Part shown: positions 16,934-25,653 of the stretch, piece after piece
Position numbering within the stretch: the first letter of the stretch is position 1
Layout of the letters: each line of letters starts with the position of its first letter
NCBI GenBank assembly: GCA_027038275.1
Contig: JALVXC010000066.1
Coordinates: forward strand, 1 to 48,915
Source: Campylobacteraceae bacterium
GTDB taxonomy: Bacteria > Campylobacterota > Campylobacteria > Campylobacterales > Sulfurovaceae
Length of the DNA: 48,915 nt
Direction: 5' to 3'
The notes under the pieces: model-generated
Databases searched by the model: none
What the model saw: the letters and a program-made list of their open reading frames with translations, nothing else
Told to the model about the DNA's origin: nothing
Position numbers and translations under genes: made by a program

Positions 16934-18859
16934 TTAAACCTCTTCATGCCACTCTAAAGATATCTCTTTAAACTTCTCTTTTAGCTCAATAAATATATCA
17001 ACAAGAAGAGGATTAAAAGAGACTCCTCTCTCTTCTATAATTATAGATTCTGCTTTTTCATAGGTAAAAGAGTCCTTATATCGTCGTTTGCTTATTAGAG
17101 CATCATAAACATCTGCTATAGCCATTAATTGTGCCTCTATTGGTATCTCATCTCCCTTAAGCTGTTTAGGATACCCTGTACCATTCCACTTCTCATGATG
17201 ATATAGTGCAATATTGTATGCAAACTCTAATAATGGATTATATTCATATTGTTCTAAAGATTTTTTTATAATATCAGCACCTAATTTTGAGTGTTTTTTC
17301 ATAATATCATACTCTTGAGCTGTAAATTTACCAGGTTTTTTCAAAATAGTATCTGGTATTCCTACTTTTCCAATGTCGTGAAGAGGTGCTGATTCATATA
17401 TAAGCTCTATATTATGTGGAGTAATAGTATTAGTATATAGTTTTCTTCTATATAGCTCTTCTGCTATAAGTTTTACATATTTTTTAGTTCTAATCAGATG
17501 CTCTCCTGTCTCTGTATCATGAGTATTAGCTACTAGAACCATACTTGTAGCACTTGTATGAAATGATTTTTCTAAATCTTTTTTTAGCCTCTCTTTTTCA
17601 CTACTACTCTTATATATAAATATTGAGATAATTAGTATAGCATAATAGATTAATAGAGGTAACCATAGATAACCTATAGATATATATTCTCCTAATTTAA
17701 AAGCATAAATTAAATAGAAAATAGTAGATATAGTAGTAAAAATAGTTATTGCAACTATAGCCTTACCCCATCTCTTTATAAAAAAGAGATATAGAAGAGT
17801 TGAAATAAAAAAGGCTATAAGCGTATTTAATTTTTTATAAAAATCATCTTGAACAATAAATGAGTTATTTAATAGACTCTCCATATATGAAGCATGAATC
17901 TTACTACTAGATATATTTTTATGTCCATATATATTATAGTTGTTGCCAACTCTCTTTACTGTTGAACCAACAATAACTATTTTTCCATGAAAAAACTCTT
18001 TTGAAACTCTTTTTTTCAATATATCTATAGCAGAAAAGACTTTAGGAGTAGGAGTACTATATGGCAATAGTAGCTTTAAACTCTTATCTAAGGGAATAGG
18101 ATTGTCAAAAATACTTAACTCTCCTTTTTTAGTATTAAAAGAGTGTATATTTAGACTTAAAAGTGTTGCTAATCCAAAAGAGGGGATTGTTTTGTCTTTA
18201 TATCTCTTAAGAGTTGGTATCTCTCTGACAATACCATCAGAGTCTACATTAATTGTACTAAAGCCAAAATGTCTATTATTGCGATGAAACTCTTTTATGT
18301 TACACTCTATAGATTGAGCAGTAGGAACATTCTTTATATTAGAAAAATCAAGATAAGTATATGCTAAATCATCACAGTATGAAGGAGTTTTTATCTTTTT
18401 TTTATTCATATATATAGAGAGTACTGTATTTGATTGGGAGAGTTTTTTTGCAAGAAGTTCATCATTATTTTGTAGCTCTTTTGGAATACTATTAAGTACA
18501 GAGTGAATTTTAAAATATCTTTTATAAAAGTTTACCATAACGGTTGGTGAAGCTTTATCCTTATGAAGAAAATGCATATTAAAAGCAATAGTTGCAGGGG
18601 TCATCGCATCTATATCTGATATAAGCTGTGCATAGATAACCCTTGACCATGGCCACTGTTTTATTGTCTCTATACTCTTGTTATCAACATCTACTATTAC
18701 TGTATTAGAAGTTATATTTTGTGCTTTATCTAATATAAAAGAGGCTAAACTATAAAGTTTAAGGTCTTCCTCTTCTATACTTTTACTATAATATATAGAT
18801 ATAAAAAAGATAATAGTTATACTAACTATAATAATATGTTTAAACATATGTACCTTCAT
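16934..18859 (-). CDS. CHASE2-HD-GYP membrane protein, probable cyclic-di-GMP phosphodiesterase
   Basis: The 641-residue protein starts with a membrane helix (6-23). An extracytoplasmic CHASE2 sensor domain follows to about 335, with the family features VIVDVDNKSIETIKQWPWSR and GKIVIVGST. Three membrane helices follow at about 345-418. The cytoplasmic HD-GYP domain begins near 440 with HDTETGEH, then APLHDIGKVGIPD for the metal site, then HHEKWNGTGYP and AIADVYDAL. HD-GYP domains of this sequence usually hydrolyse cyclic di-GMP to pGpG or GMP, lowering biofilm-promoting signal. Upstream on the same strand, 104 bp away, is a small FecR-like protein; CHASE2 and FecR proteins are often neighbours. 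The external ligand is unknown. Confidence 0.87.
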   Translation of the reverse strand: MKVHMFKHIIIVSITIIFFISIYYSKSIEEEDLKLYSLASFILDKAQNITSNTVIVDVDNKSIETIKQWPWSRVIYAQLISDIDAMTPATIAFNMHFLHKDKASPTVMVNFYKRYFKIHSVLNSIPKELQNNDELLAKKLSQSNTVLSIYMNKKKIKTPSYCDDLAYTYLDFSNIKNVPTAQSIECNIKEFHRNNRHFGFSTINVDSDGIVREIPTLKRYKDKTIPSFGLATLLSLNIHSFNTKKGELSIFDNPIPLDKSLKLLLPYSTPTPKVFSAIDILKKRVSKEFFHGKIVIVGSTVKRVGNNYNIYGHKNISSSKIHASYMESLLNNSFIVQDDFYKKLNTLIAFFISTLLYLFFIKRWGKAIVAITIFTTISTIFYLIYAFKLGEYISIGYLWLPLLIYYAILIISIFIYKSSSEKERLKKDLEKSFHTSATSMVLVANTHDTETGEHLIRTKKYVKLIAEELYRRKLYTNTITPHNIELIYESAPLHDIGKVGIPDTILKKPGKFTAQEYDIMKKHSKLGADIIKKSLEQYEYNPLLEFAYNIALYHHEKWNGTGYPKQLKGDEIPIEAQLMAIADVYDALISKRRYKDSFTYEKAESIIIEERGVSFNPLLVDIFIELKEKFKEISLEWHEEV

Positions 18860-18963
18860 AAAAAAATTTCAATTATTCTATCTTATATTTATATATATTA
18901 AGTACTTTTTTTTAAAATATATGATAAATAATTAAAAATTGTATATTTATGTTATAAGATACA

Positions 18964-19269
18964 CTACATATTCATGGCAAGATGTTTATCACTTTTTTTA
19001 ATAGTAAGGTGTTTTTTTATTGGTAATATACTCTTTTCATCAAGAGTTACAAGCTTTCCACTATTTAAAACTATACATATTGAACTTCTATTTTTTGTGA
19101 TTATAATATCACTATCTTGAATTTTATCATTTTTTTTTGCAGATATAGTCTTGTCCAATCTTTTAATTTTTACAACTCCTGTAACTTGCTTTATAAAACC
19201 TACATTTGATGCAAAAGAGTATGAGTTTAGAAGCGTTATATAAGATAATATTAAAAATATATTCTTCAT
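18964..19269 (-). CDS. Short exported FecR-domain protein
   Basis: This 101-residue protein has a signal peptide (cut near YSFAS, residue 21) and then a compact FecR-like beta domain: GFIKQVTGVVKIKRL, KNDKIQDSDIIITKNRSSICIVLNSGKLVTL. In this family the motif usually ends in a strand carrying an L-G-x-x-S pattern; here it is LDEKSIL. It is far shorter than the FecR anti-sigma regulator and has no membrane helix besides the signal, so it is likely a periplasmic binding domain. It lies just upstream of the CHASE2-HD-GYP gene and may provide the ligand or partner for the CHASE2 domain. The ATG is preceded by AAGGAAAAAA. Confidence 0.68.
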   Translation of the reverse strand: MKNIFLILSYITLLNSYSFASNVGFIKQVTGVVKIKRLDKTISAKKNDKIQDSDIIITKNRSSICIVLNSGKLVTLDEKSILPIKKHLTIKKSDKHLAMNM

Positions 19270-19383
19270 TTTTTTCCTTAAATTATTTTAAGTACATTAT
19301 ATTAACTTTATAGTTAAAGCTATTTAAAATTCATTATATTTAAATACTTTTTACATCTACTATAAGACTATAAATAACATTTA

Positions 19384-20646
19384 TTAATGCCATCTATCAC
19401 GCTTCGTAGTCTTACGCTTCTTTTTGTTATAACTCTTCTTCTTCCGTCCAAAAGCACCAGCAACCTTTCTCTTTTGATTGGCTACTTTTCTAGCTCCTCG
19501 TTGAGTATTTTCTACTTTTGGTCTGTAACCCTCTATCTCCTCTCTTTTTATTGCCTTTCCCATTAGACGCTCTACCTCTTTAAGAGCTATCTCCTCTTTG
19601 GGTGAGACTAAAGTAATGGCAAGACCCCTCTTTCCTGCTCTACCTGTTCTACCAATTCGGTGAAGAAAATCGCTTGTTACATGAGGTATATCAAAGTTTA
19701 TTACTACATCTAGGCTAGGAATATCTAAACCACGAGCCATAATATCAGTAGCAACTAAAACCCTAACTCTACCCTCTTTAAAAGCCTCTAACGCTCTAGC
19801 TCGTCTAGCTGAACTCTTGTCTCCATGAATAACCAATGTCTTTAAACCACTTAAGTTTAACTCATCTGCAACCTCATCTGCCTCTTGTTTTTTTCTTACA
19901 AAAACTAAAACTTGCTGATAGTTACGCCAACCTATTAGATAAGAGAGCAGTTCCATCTTCTTCTCTTTAACTACAGGGAGAACTACCAACTCAACATTTT
20001 TAGCTGAAGTTCCCATGCTATCTATTTCAATAAGCTTTGGTTTATGGAGTATCTTCTGTGCCAAACTCTTTACAGAACCCAAGAGTGTTGCAGATACTAA
20101 AATAGTTTGTCTCTTTTTAGGTAACCTTTGAACTATCTGCATAACTTCATTAACAAAACCCATATCTAAAATGGTATCTGCCTCATCTAAGACTAAATAT
20201 TTCACTGAATCTAAAGAGATATTTTTTTTACCAATATGCTCCAAGAGTCGCCCAGGGGTAGCCACAACAATATCTACTCCACTCTTTAACCTTTTAGCTT
20301 GTGCTGACATGTTTGAACCACCATAGAGTACCATAGAGTTTAAAGATAGATAAGCTCCATAACTCTCTATATTCTGATGAACCTGTCTTGCTAGTTCTCG
20401 TGTAGGAACTAAAATAATGGCTTTTATATTCTCTCTACTCTCCTCTACATCTTTAGAGAGTTCTTGTAAAATAGGTAGTGTAAACCCTGCTGTTTTGCCA
20501 GTACCTGTTTGAGCTCCAGCTATAATATCATACCCCTGTAGTATAGCAGGTATTAATGCTTTTTGAATAGGAGTTGCCAAAGCATAACCTCTCTCTTTTA
20601 AAGCTTTTAAAATTTCAGGGCATAGACCTAGTGTAGATAATGACAT
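19384..20646 (-). CDS. DEAD-box ATP-dependent RNA helicase (RhlE-like)
   Basis: The 420-residue protein shows all core helicase motifs in order: the Q motif with ATPIQKALIPAI, AGAQTGTGKT (Walker A), PTRELARQV, TPGRLLEH, VLDEADTILDMGF (DEAD), SATL, VFVRKKQEADEVA, ATDIMARGLDIP, and HRIGRTGRAGK. The last 50 residues are a strongly basic Lys/Arg tail, as in RhlE and related cold-shock helicases that remodel rRNA and mRNA structure. It is a lone gene between the FecR-like and glucosaminidase genes, and its ATG lies 30 bp downstream of the glucosaminidase stop. The subfamily name is a judgement from the tail and length. Confidence 0.9.
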   Translation of the reverse strand: MSLSTLGLCPEILKALKERGYALATPIQKALIPAILQGYDIIAGAQTGTGKTAGFTLPILQELSKDVEESRENIKAIILVPTRELARQVHQNIESYGAYLSLNSMVLYGGSNMSAQAKRLKSGVDIVVATPGRLLEHIGKKNISLDSVKYLVLDEADTILDMGFVNEVMQIVQRLPKKRQTILVSATLLGSVKSLAQKILHKPKLIEIDSMGTSAKNVELVVLPVVKEKKMELLSYLIGWRNYQQVLVFVRKKQEADEVADELNLSGLKTLVIHGDKSSARRARALEAFKEGRVRVLVATDIMARGLDIPSLDVVINFDIPHVTSDFLHRIGRTGRAGKRGLAITLVSPKEEIALKEVERLMGKAIKREEIEGYRPKVENTQRGARKVANQKRKVAGAFGRKKKSYNKKKRKTTKRDRWH

Positions 20647-20676
20647 ATTTCAACTCTTTTTTTTTGTTATTATACC

Positions 20677-21630
20677 CTACATGTCTAAACGGTAACTATC
20701 ATAAGCAAGAAGTTTATTTTTTTGAATAGTATTTTTTAAGTTTTTAATATACTTATCTCTTAGCTCTGAGTAATTTCCCAAATATTTAATTAATTCAAAA
20801 GGGTCCTGAGTCTCTAACCTCTTTTCTCTAAATTTTTTATAGACATCTTTTGTTGAAAGAGTTAACATATAATCAAAAATTGACTCCTCTACAGAGTTAT
20901 ATTTTTTAAGATAGATTATTTTGTCTCCCCTCTTTTTGGAGGCAGCTACACGTTTGTCATTAGAACTAAAAGACCAAATACCAAAAACATTATTGGCTTT
21001 TTTAAAAAATTTAGATGTTCCCCAACCACTCTCTACAATTGCCTGTGCAATAATAATGCTTGTAGGGTGTATCTCCATCTTATCATATAATTCATCATTG
21101 CTCTTAGCTTTAAAAATTTGTCTCTTTTTTCTCAACCATAGTTTATCTGATTCACTCAATTTATCTTTTTTAAGCAGTGCTAAAACATGATGTTTATCTT
21201 CTATTAAGTGATGTTTAGCAAGAAGAATAGATGGAAGCAACATATCTATGAAAGTTCTCTTCTTTTTGTCAATACTTACTTTATCAAGATTAACACTTTT
21301 TGTATAAAGTATTGGCTTAACTAAAGGAGACTCTATTTTGACTACATCATTACAACTTTTAGGAGAAATTTTAATAAGAGAGGTTTTAACTTTTTGGGTT
21401 TTTGTTTCAATATGCTGTGTTGTTTTACTTGGAGGAGAAAAGGTAACAAATTTATCCTTTTCAACCTTTTTTAGATGAAGAGTAGCTAATGTTTTTTTTG
21501 GAATATTCTCTTTTTTAACATCTTTACTAATAATCTTGTCAAATATAAAGATACTGAGTTCAATACCTATTATAATAAGCAAACCATAAATCGTTTTATT
21601 TAAATCAAGTGTGCTATCTTGTTTCACCAT
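20677..21630 (-). CDS. Bax-like membrane-anchored glucosaminidase
   Basis: The 317-residue protein has one membrane helix near the N-terminus (about 13-28), a low-complexity periplasmic stalk to about residue 150, and a catalytic domain of the FlgJ/Bax glucosaminidase family in the last 140 residues. The domain shows IHPTSIIIAQAIVESGWGTS, with the Glu of VESGWGT the likely catalytic acid, then NNVFGIWSF and YNSVEESIFDYM, which match the family signature. It should cleave N-acetylglucosaminyl bonds of peptidoglycan from the inner-membrane side of the periplasm. The ATG has a strong GGAGGG site. No flagellar genes are nearby, so Bax fits better than FlgJ. Confidence 0.78.
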   Translation of the reverse strand: MVKQDSTLDLNKTIYGLLIIIGIELSIFIFDKIISKDVKKENIPKKTLATLHLKKVEKDKFVTFSPPSKTTQHIETKTQKVKTSLIKISPKSCNDVVKIESPLVKPILYTKSVNLDKVSIDKKKRTFIDMLLPSILLAKHHLIEDKHHVLALLKKDKLSESDKLWLRKKRQIFKAKSNDELYDKMEIHPTSIIIAQAIVESGWGTSKFFKKANNVFGIWSFSSNDKRVAASKKRGDKIIYLKKYNSVEESIFDYMLTLSTKDVYKKFREKRLETQDPFELIKYLGNYSELRDKYIKNLKNTIQKNKLLAYDSYRLDM

Positions 21631-21770
21631 TTTCCCTCCAATGATTCACAATAGATATAATTAGTATAACTAAATTTTAATTAAATTTAAATAATTACTA
21701 TTTTAGCTTAACATTTTATTGTATTTTTACATAATTCATGTTATTATTATTTATAATAGAGGGGGTTCTT

Positions 21771-22487
21771 ATGAAAAAAAGTAGAGTTATAGGACTTGAT
21801 ATTTTTCGAGGTTTAGCATTGTTGTTAATGATAATATACCACTTTAACTATGATTTAAGCTATTTTCATATTATAGAAGTTAACTTAAATAGCTCAAATT
21901 TTTTCCTAATATTTAGGTATATTATTATAACTATGTTTCTACTATCTGTGGGAATTAGCCTCTCTTTAGTACATAAAAAATCAATTTCATGGAGAAGAGT
22001 AAAGAGGAGAGTTCTTCTTTTAGCTTTAGCTAGTATAGCTGTTACCATCGCTACTTATATTGTATTTCCAAACTCATGGATTTATTTTGGAATCTTACAC
22101 TTTATTCTACTTGCTTCTATACTAGCTTTACCTTTTTTAAACTATCCTAAAATAGCTCTTCTATTTGCTATTTTAATCTTTATTGGCTCTGCAACAGAAT
22201 TTTTAACAGTTCACCCTCTATTTAATCTTCTACAACCAATTTTACACCTTCCACCTATTCATACACAAGATGTCATATCCATCTTTCCATGGTTTGGGGT
22301 TGTTCTTTTAGGAACTGTTATTGCTTACTATAATCTACATCTAAAAATTTTTAATCAAAAGATTTTCAATAACAACTCTTCACTCAATAGAGTCTTAGAG
22401 TTTATGGGTCAACACTCTTTGGCTATCTACCTTATACATCAGCCTATTCTTTTTTTTATTTTTGATAGTTATTTTAAGATTTTTTAA
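21771..22487 (+). CDS. DUF1624 / HGSNAT-like membrane protein
   Basis: I chose the ATG at 21771 because AGAGGGGG lies 6 nt before it; an upstream ATG at 21738 would add 11 residues and has no ribosome site. The 238-residue product has about seven membrane helices. It opens with GLDIFRGLALLLMIIYHFNY, the signature of the DUF1624 group related to heparan-alpha-glucosaminide N-acetyltransferase, where the His in such segments takes part in moving an acetyl group across the membrane. The C-terminal helix contains QHSLAIYLIHQPILF, another typical acyltransferase-like feature. The acceptor substrate is unknown; cell-wall or surface sugars are plausible, and the neighbouring gene is a glucosaminidase. 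Confidence 0.78.
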   Translation: MKKSRVIGLDIFRGLALLLMIIYHFNYDLSYFHIIEVNLNSSNFFLIFRYIIITMFLLSVGISLSLVHKKSISWRRVKRRVLLLALASIAVTIATYIVFPNSWIYFGILHFILLASILALPFLNYPKIALLFAILIFIGSATEFLTVHPLFNLLQPILHLPPIHTQDVISIFPWFGVVLLGTVIAYYNLHLKIFNQKIFNNNSSLNRVLEFMGQHSLAIYLIHQPILFFIFDSYFKIF

Positions 22488-22546
22488 AGTCTATTTCAAC
22501 ATATTTCTTCTATTATTTTTACTATTTTAAGTAGGGTGAATATAAC

Positions 22547-22575
22547 TTGACACCTTATAATAAAAAGAATATAAT
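22547..22575 (+). promoter_or_regulatory. Perfect-consensus sigma70 promoter of the Hsp70-module operon
   Basis: TTGACA at 22547-22552 and TATAAT at 22570-22575 are separated by exactly 17 bp, a full consensus sigma70 promoter. Transcription would start near 22582, leaving a leader of only about 14 nt with a weak ribosome site (AAAAAAGAA) before the ATG at 22596. I see no CIRCE element or other heat-shock operator. Confidence 0.75.
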
Positions 22576-22595
22576 ACAACAAAAAAGAATAATAA

Positions 22596-24794
22596 ATGTC
22601 AAAAAGAAAGAAAAAATCATTTAAAAAGGGGCAACTTCTTGCTCTTTTCAACAGTGGAAACTATAAAAAGGTTATCTCCAAAATAAAACAGTTTCAAATA
22701 GATGAAATGAGTCAAGAGGAGTTACATCAAATTGAATTGACCTCTTATGAAAAATTAGCAGAGGCTAATTTTGAGTTAGGAGACATCAATAGAGCATTAA
22801 GAGATATAGAGTCTCTCTTAGCTTTAGAAAATAGTGAGACCTATAGACTTATTAAACTAAAGTATCTCTGCTATGCAGAACATTTTAAAGATGCTATACC
22901 CTTTTCCCAAGATTTAATTAATTCAAAAAATCTTAAAATAAAAAAAGAGGCTACCTTTTTCTACCTTCTTGCAAATATCTATAGTGGCAACTATGAAATA
23001 GACGAGAAAAAGCTAAAACTACTACCTATGGCTAGACAAAACTATATTTTAGCTTTTACAGAGTTTTGCAAAGGTAATAAAGAGGAGGCACTACTCTATC
23101 TTGATAAGTGTAATCCTCGTGCTAAGATAGAAAAAGAGAATCTTCAAGCTATTAAATCTATTATATTAAACCAAGATATTGAACTAAGTAGTAGTATAAA
23201 ACCACTCTATCATTTTTTAATTAGTGGAGATGATACAAATCTGCAAAATACAAAAAATAGTAGAGCAATAAAAAAAGAGGTTATCTCTCAATTTGCTAAA
23301 AATAAGGGAAAAAGAGAAATAGAGAACTTAATAGCTTTAAAATCATCTACGACAGTTAAGATTATTACAGATGAGATAAAAGACAAAGAGCAACAGGCAA
23401 GACTTATCTACAATAATATTGTACTTCTTATTGAAAAGCAAAGAAATCTAAGTGAGGCATTAGATATTTTTATAAAAAATAGAAACACTCTAGTTCAATT
23501 TGTTGAGTCAGGTTTTTTATTGATAAATATAAAATCTCTAATAGATGATAAAAAGAGTAATGGAGTTGTAGCTAACTTTTTTACTAATTATTTAAAACTT
23601 CATCATAAAAAACTATCAGAAGGTCAATTGAATTTTATCTTTATCTTTTTGTTACAAATCTCACAAGCTAATAAGGCTACTATAAATCTTATAGAGGAGT
23701 ATGGTGGAGAGGATATTCTATTTTTATTTAAAGAGATGTCAACAATGGATAGAGTAGAAGCTTGGCACAAAGAGAGATTTAATAAAATAATGAAAAAGTA
23801 CTCTTTCTTTAAAAATAAAGCCTTAGATGGATTAGCAGATTATATTGATATAATAGATGAAAATATTGATAATGCAACCCAAAAAGATAAACTCTTTTTT
23901 GTAGAACAGCTATCTTACTATCTAATACTGTTTGAAAATTGTCAAAAAATACACAAAAATTATCAATCTACTATTTTAAAGATTTTAAGCAGTATGTCTA
24001 GGTTTATTCAAAACTTCGATTTTTCAAACCATTCAGAGCTATATATTCAACTCTCTAAGGTTATAAATAGCTTTATAGAGAGTAACAGAATTGACAAATC
24101 TAACTTATCAGAAGAGATAAAAACACTCTTTACCTCTATAGAGAAAAAGAAGAGCATAAGTAAAAAGAAAAAATCAGATAATGAAAATATGTTAGATATG
24201 TTTAAACGTCTATTAGATGATTATGAGGATGAATTTCTTGATTTGCTAGATGATGAAGAGTATATTGAATATGAAGATTTAGAGGAAATAAAAAGAGACT
24301 TTATAGATGCACTCAAAAATAATAAAAATCCATTTAATGATGACCTTAAATATATAGAAAACTCTTTTAGTAACGATATTGTTTTTGAATTTATGCTAGA
24401 CCTTACAGCTAAAGCAATAGAGTATAATAGATATAATGATGATTTTATTAGAGATTTTTTAGAATATATGTATCTTACTCCTGAAGAGAGCTATTATCGA
24501 GATGATTTAGTAGTTGCAATTAAAGATTATGCTAAAAGAGATATAGGAACAGCTCTTATATTTTTCTATGATTGTATTACTCTTGTACCTACAAGTCAAA
24601 GAGAGACTGTTTGGTATCTTAAGTGGCTAGAGGCTTATATTTACCTAGTTGATGACTATAATCAAAAGAAAGATGAAGATTTTAAAGATTGTCTATACCA
24701 TTTTATAAAAGTACAACAGAAAAAAAGATTTAAATCACTCCATGGTAGATTTAAGAAACTTATAGATAGATTTCAAAACAAAGGATTATTTTGA
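22596..24794 (+). CDS. Large TPR-like protein heading the accessory Hsp70 operon
   Basis: I do not recognise a named family for this 732-residue soluble protein. It begins with a basic segment (KRKKKSFKKGQ) and then helical pairs of TPR type, for example SYEKLAEANFELGDINRALR and YLLANIYSGNY. The middle is all-helical. Residues about 508-570 contain a Lys-rich stretch followed by a very acidic one (DDYEDEFLDLLDDEEYIEYE), then more helical repeats. There is no signal peptide or membrane helix. Its stop overlaps the start of the J-like gene by 4 bp, and the next three genes encode J-like, GrpE-like and Hsp70 proteins. A substrate adaptor or co-chaperone scaffold for that Hsp70 is the natural inference. 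A perfect-consensus promoter precedes it. Confidence 0.68.
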   Translation: MSKRKKKSFKKGQLLALFNSGNYKKVISKIKQFQIDEMSQEELHQIELTSYEKLAEANFELGDINRALRDIESLLALENSETYRLIKLKYLCYAEHFKDAIPFSQDLINSKNLKIKKEATFFYLLANIYSGNYEIDEKKLKLLPMARQNYILAFTEFCKGNKEEALLYLDKCNPRAKIEKENLQAIKSIILNQDIELSSSIKPLYHFLISGDDTNLQNTKNSRAIKKEVISQFAKNKGKREIENLIALKSSTTVKIITDEIKDKEQQARLIYNNIVLLIEKQRNLSEALDIFIKNRNTLVQFVESGFLLINIKSLIDDKKSNGVVANFFTNYLKLHHKKLSEGQLNFIFIFLLQISQANKATINLIEEYGGEDILFLFKEMSTMDRVEAWHKERFNKIMKKYSFFKNKALDGLADYIDIIDENIDNATQKDKLFFVEQLSYYLILFENCQKIHKNYQSTILKILSSMSRFIQNFDFSNHSELYIQLSKVINSFIESNRIDKSNLSEEIKTLFTSIEKKKSISKKKKSDNENMLDMFKRLLDDYEDEFLDLLDDEEYIEYEDLEEIKRDFIDALKNNKNPFNDDLKYIENSFSNDIVFEFMLDLTAKAIEYNRYNDDFIRDFLEYMYLTPEESYYRDDLVVAIKDYAKRDIGTALIFFYDCITLVPTSQRETVWYLKWLEAYIYLVDDYNQKKDEDFKDCLYHFIKVQQKKRFKSLHGRFKKLIDRFQNKGLF

Positions 24795-25081
24795 TTAAGA
24801 AAAGCCCCTACGAAATCTTAGGCTTAGAGGGAGACTTTGAGTTTAAAGATATTAAAAAAGCGTACAGAAAAGCCATTAGAGAGTACTCTCCAGATAAACA
24901 TCCAAAAGAGTTTGCACTTATCTCTGATGCTTATGATTATCTAAGCAATGAAGAGTATTTTATAAAAGGAAATGAAGACAATAGATTTGTTTTAAGTGTC
25001 TCTATTGAGACAGAAGAGAATAAGAAAAATGACAAAAGTAAATATCTAAAAGATATATTTGAGGTACCATTTAAGATATGA
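24791..25081 (+). CDS. J-domain-like protein with HPD changed to SPD
   Basis: The 96-residue protein is essentially one J domain: KSPYEILGL, then helix II KDIKKAYRKAIREY, then the loop, then helix III FALISDAYDYLSNEEYF. The invariant HPD tripeptide, which triggers Hsp70 ATP hydrolysis, reads Ser33-Pro34-Asp35 (codon TCT for Ser). No glycine-rich, zinc-finger or substrate-binding domain follows; the last 35 residues are charged. It starts at a TTG that overlaps the TPR stop, with AAAGGA upstream, and its own stop overlaps the GrpE-like start (ATGA). It may be a regulator that docks on Hsp70 without full stimulation, or it may work with the altered tripeptide. The J fold is clear; activity is not. 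Confidence 0.8.
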   Translation: MIKKSPYEILGLEGDFEFKDIKKAYRKAIREYSPDKHPKEFALISDAYDYLSNEEYFIKGNEDNRFVLSVSIETEENKKNDKSKYLKDIFEVPFKI

Positions 25082-25653
25082 CAAGAGATGAACTAAAAGA
25101 GTATATCTGTAAACAGATAGACTTAATGGACAGTACAGAGGTTAGCGAACTCTCTGCTTTTTTACAAGGAAAAGGTGAAAAAGAGAGTGTAGTTGAGGAG
25201 CTAATTGTTATTAGAGGTGAGTTTAAAAAGCTTACCAAACTTGTACAGCAGATGCAAACAGGAGTAGAGAGCATAAAAAAAGAGCAAAATATAGAGAGTC
25301 TTAAAGCCTTTATAACTTTCTACTCATTTCTTAAAAACTCCAAAGAGGCTCTACACTCTCTGCCTAAAAACTCTATGTTTGGTGTCTCTAAATTCAACAG
25401 AGCCTTTGGAGCATTTGAGAGTGGATTTAAAACAGTTGATATGCTCTATGAGGATATCTTAAAGAGTATCAATCTAAAAGCATCTGCAAAAGTAGGAGAC
25501 AAATTTGACCCAAATATTCATGAAGCCGTAGAGGTTATAGAAGATAAAAATATAGAAAACTCAACCATAGTCGAAGTCCTAGAAGAGGGCTTTTTATATC
25601 AAGATAAACTATTAAATTATGCAAAAGTAAAGGTAAACAAATGGACATTATAG
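25078..25653 (+). CDS. GrpE-like nucleotide exchange factor of the accessory Hsp70
   Basis: The 191-residue length and layout fit GrpE. Residues 1-75 are charged and helical (EFKKLTKLVQQMQTGVESIK), as expected for the long paired helix. The middle is helical (FITFYSFLKNSKEALHSL). The last 55 residues match the GrpE beta-wing, with GDKFDPNIHEAVEVIEDKN, then NSTIVEVLEEGFLYQDKLL and YAKVKVNK. GrpE opens the Hsp70 nucleotide site to exchange ADP for ATP. The N-terminal two thirds diverge strongly from housekeeping GrpE. It overlaps the J-like gene by 4 bp and the Hsp70 gene by 13 bp, so it probably serves the adjacent Hsp70 rather than DnaK. Confidence 0.8.
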   Translation: MTRDELKEYICKQIDLMDSTEVSELSAFLQGKGEKESVVEELIVIRGEFKKLTKLVQQMQTGVESIKKEQNIESLKAFITFYSFLKNSKEALHSLPKNSMFGVSKFNRAFGAFESGFKTVDMLYEDILKSINLKASAKVGDKFDPNIHEAVEVIEDKNIENSTIVEVLEEGFLYQDKLLNYAKVKVNKWTL

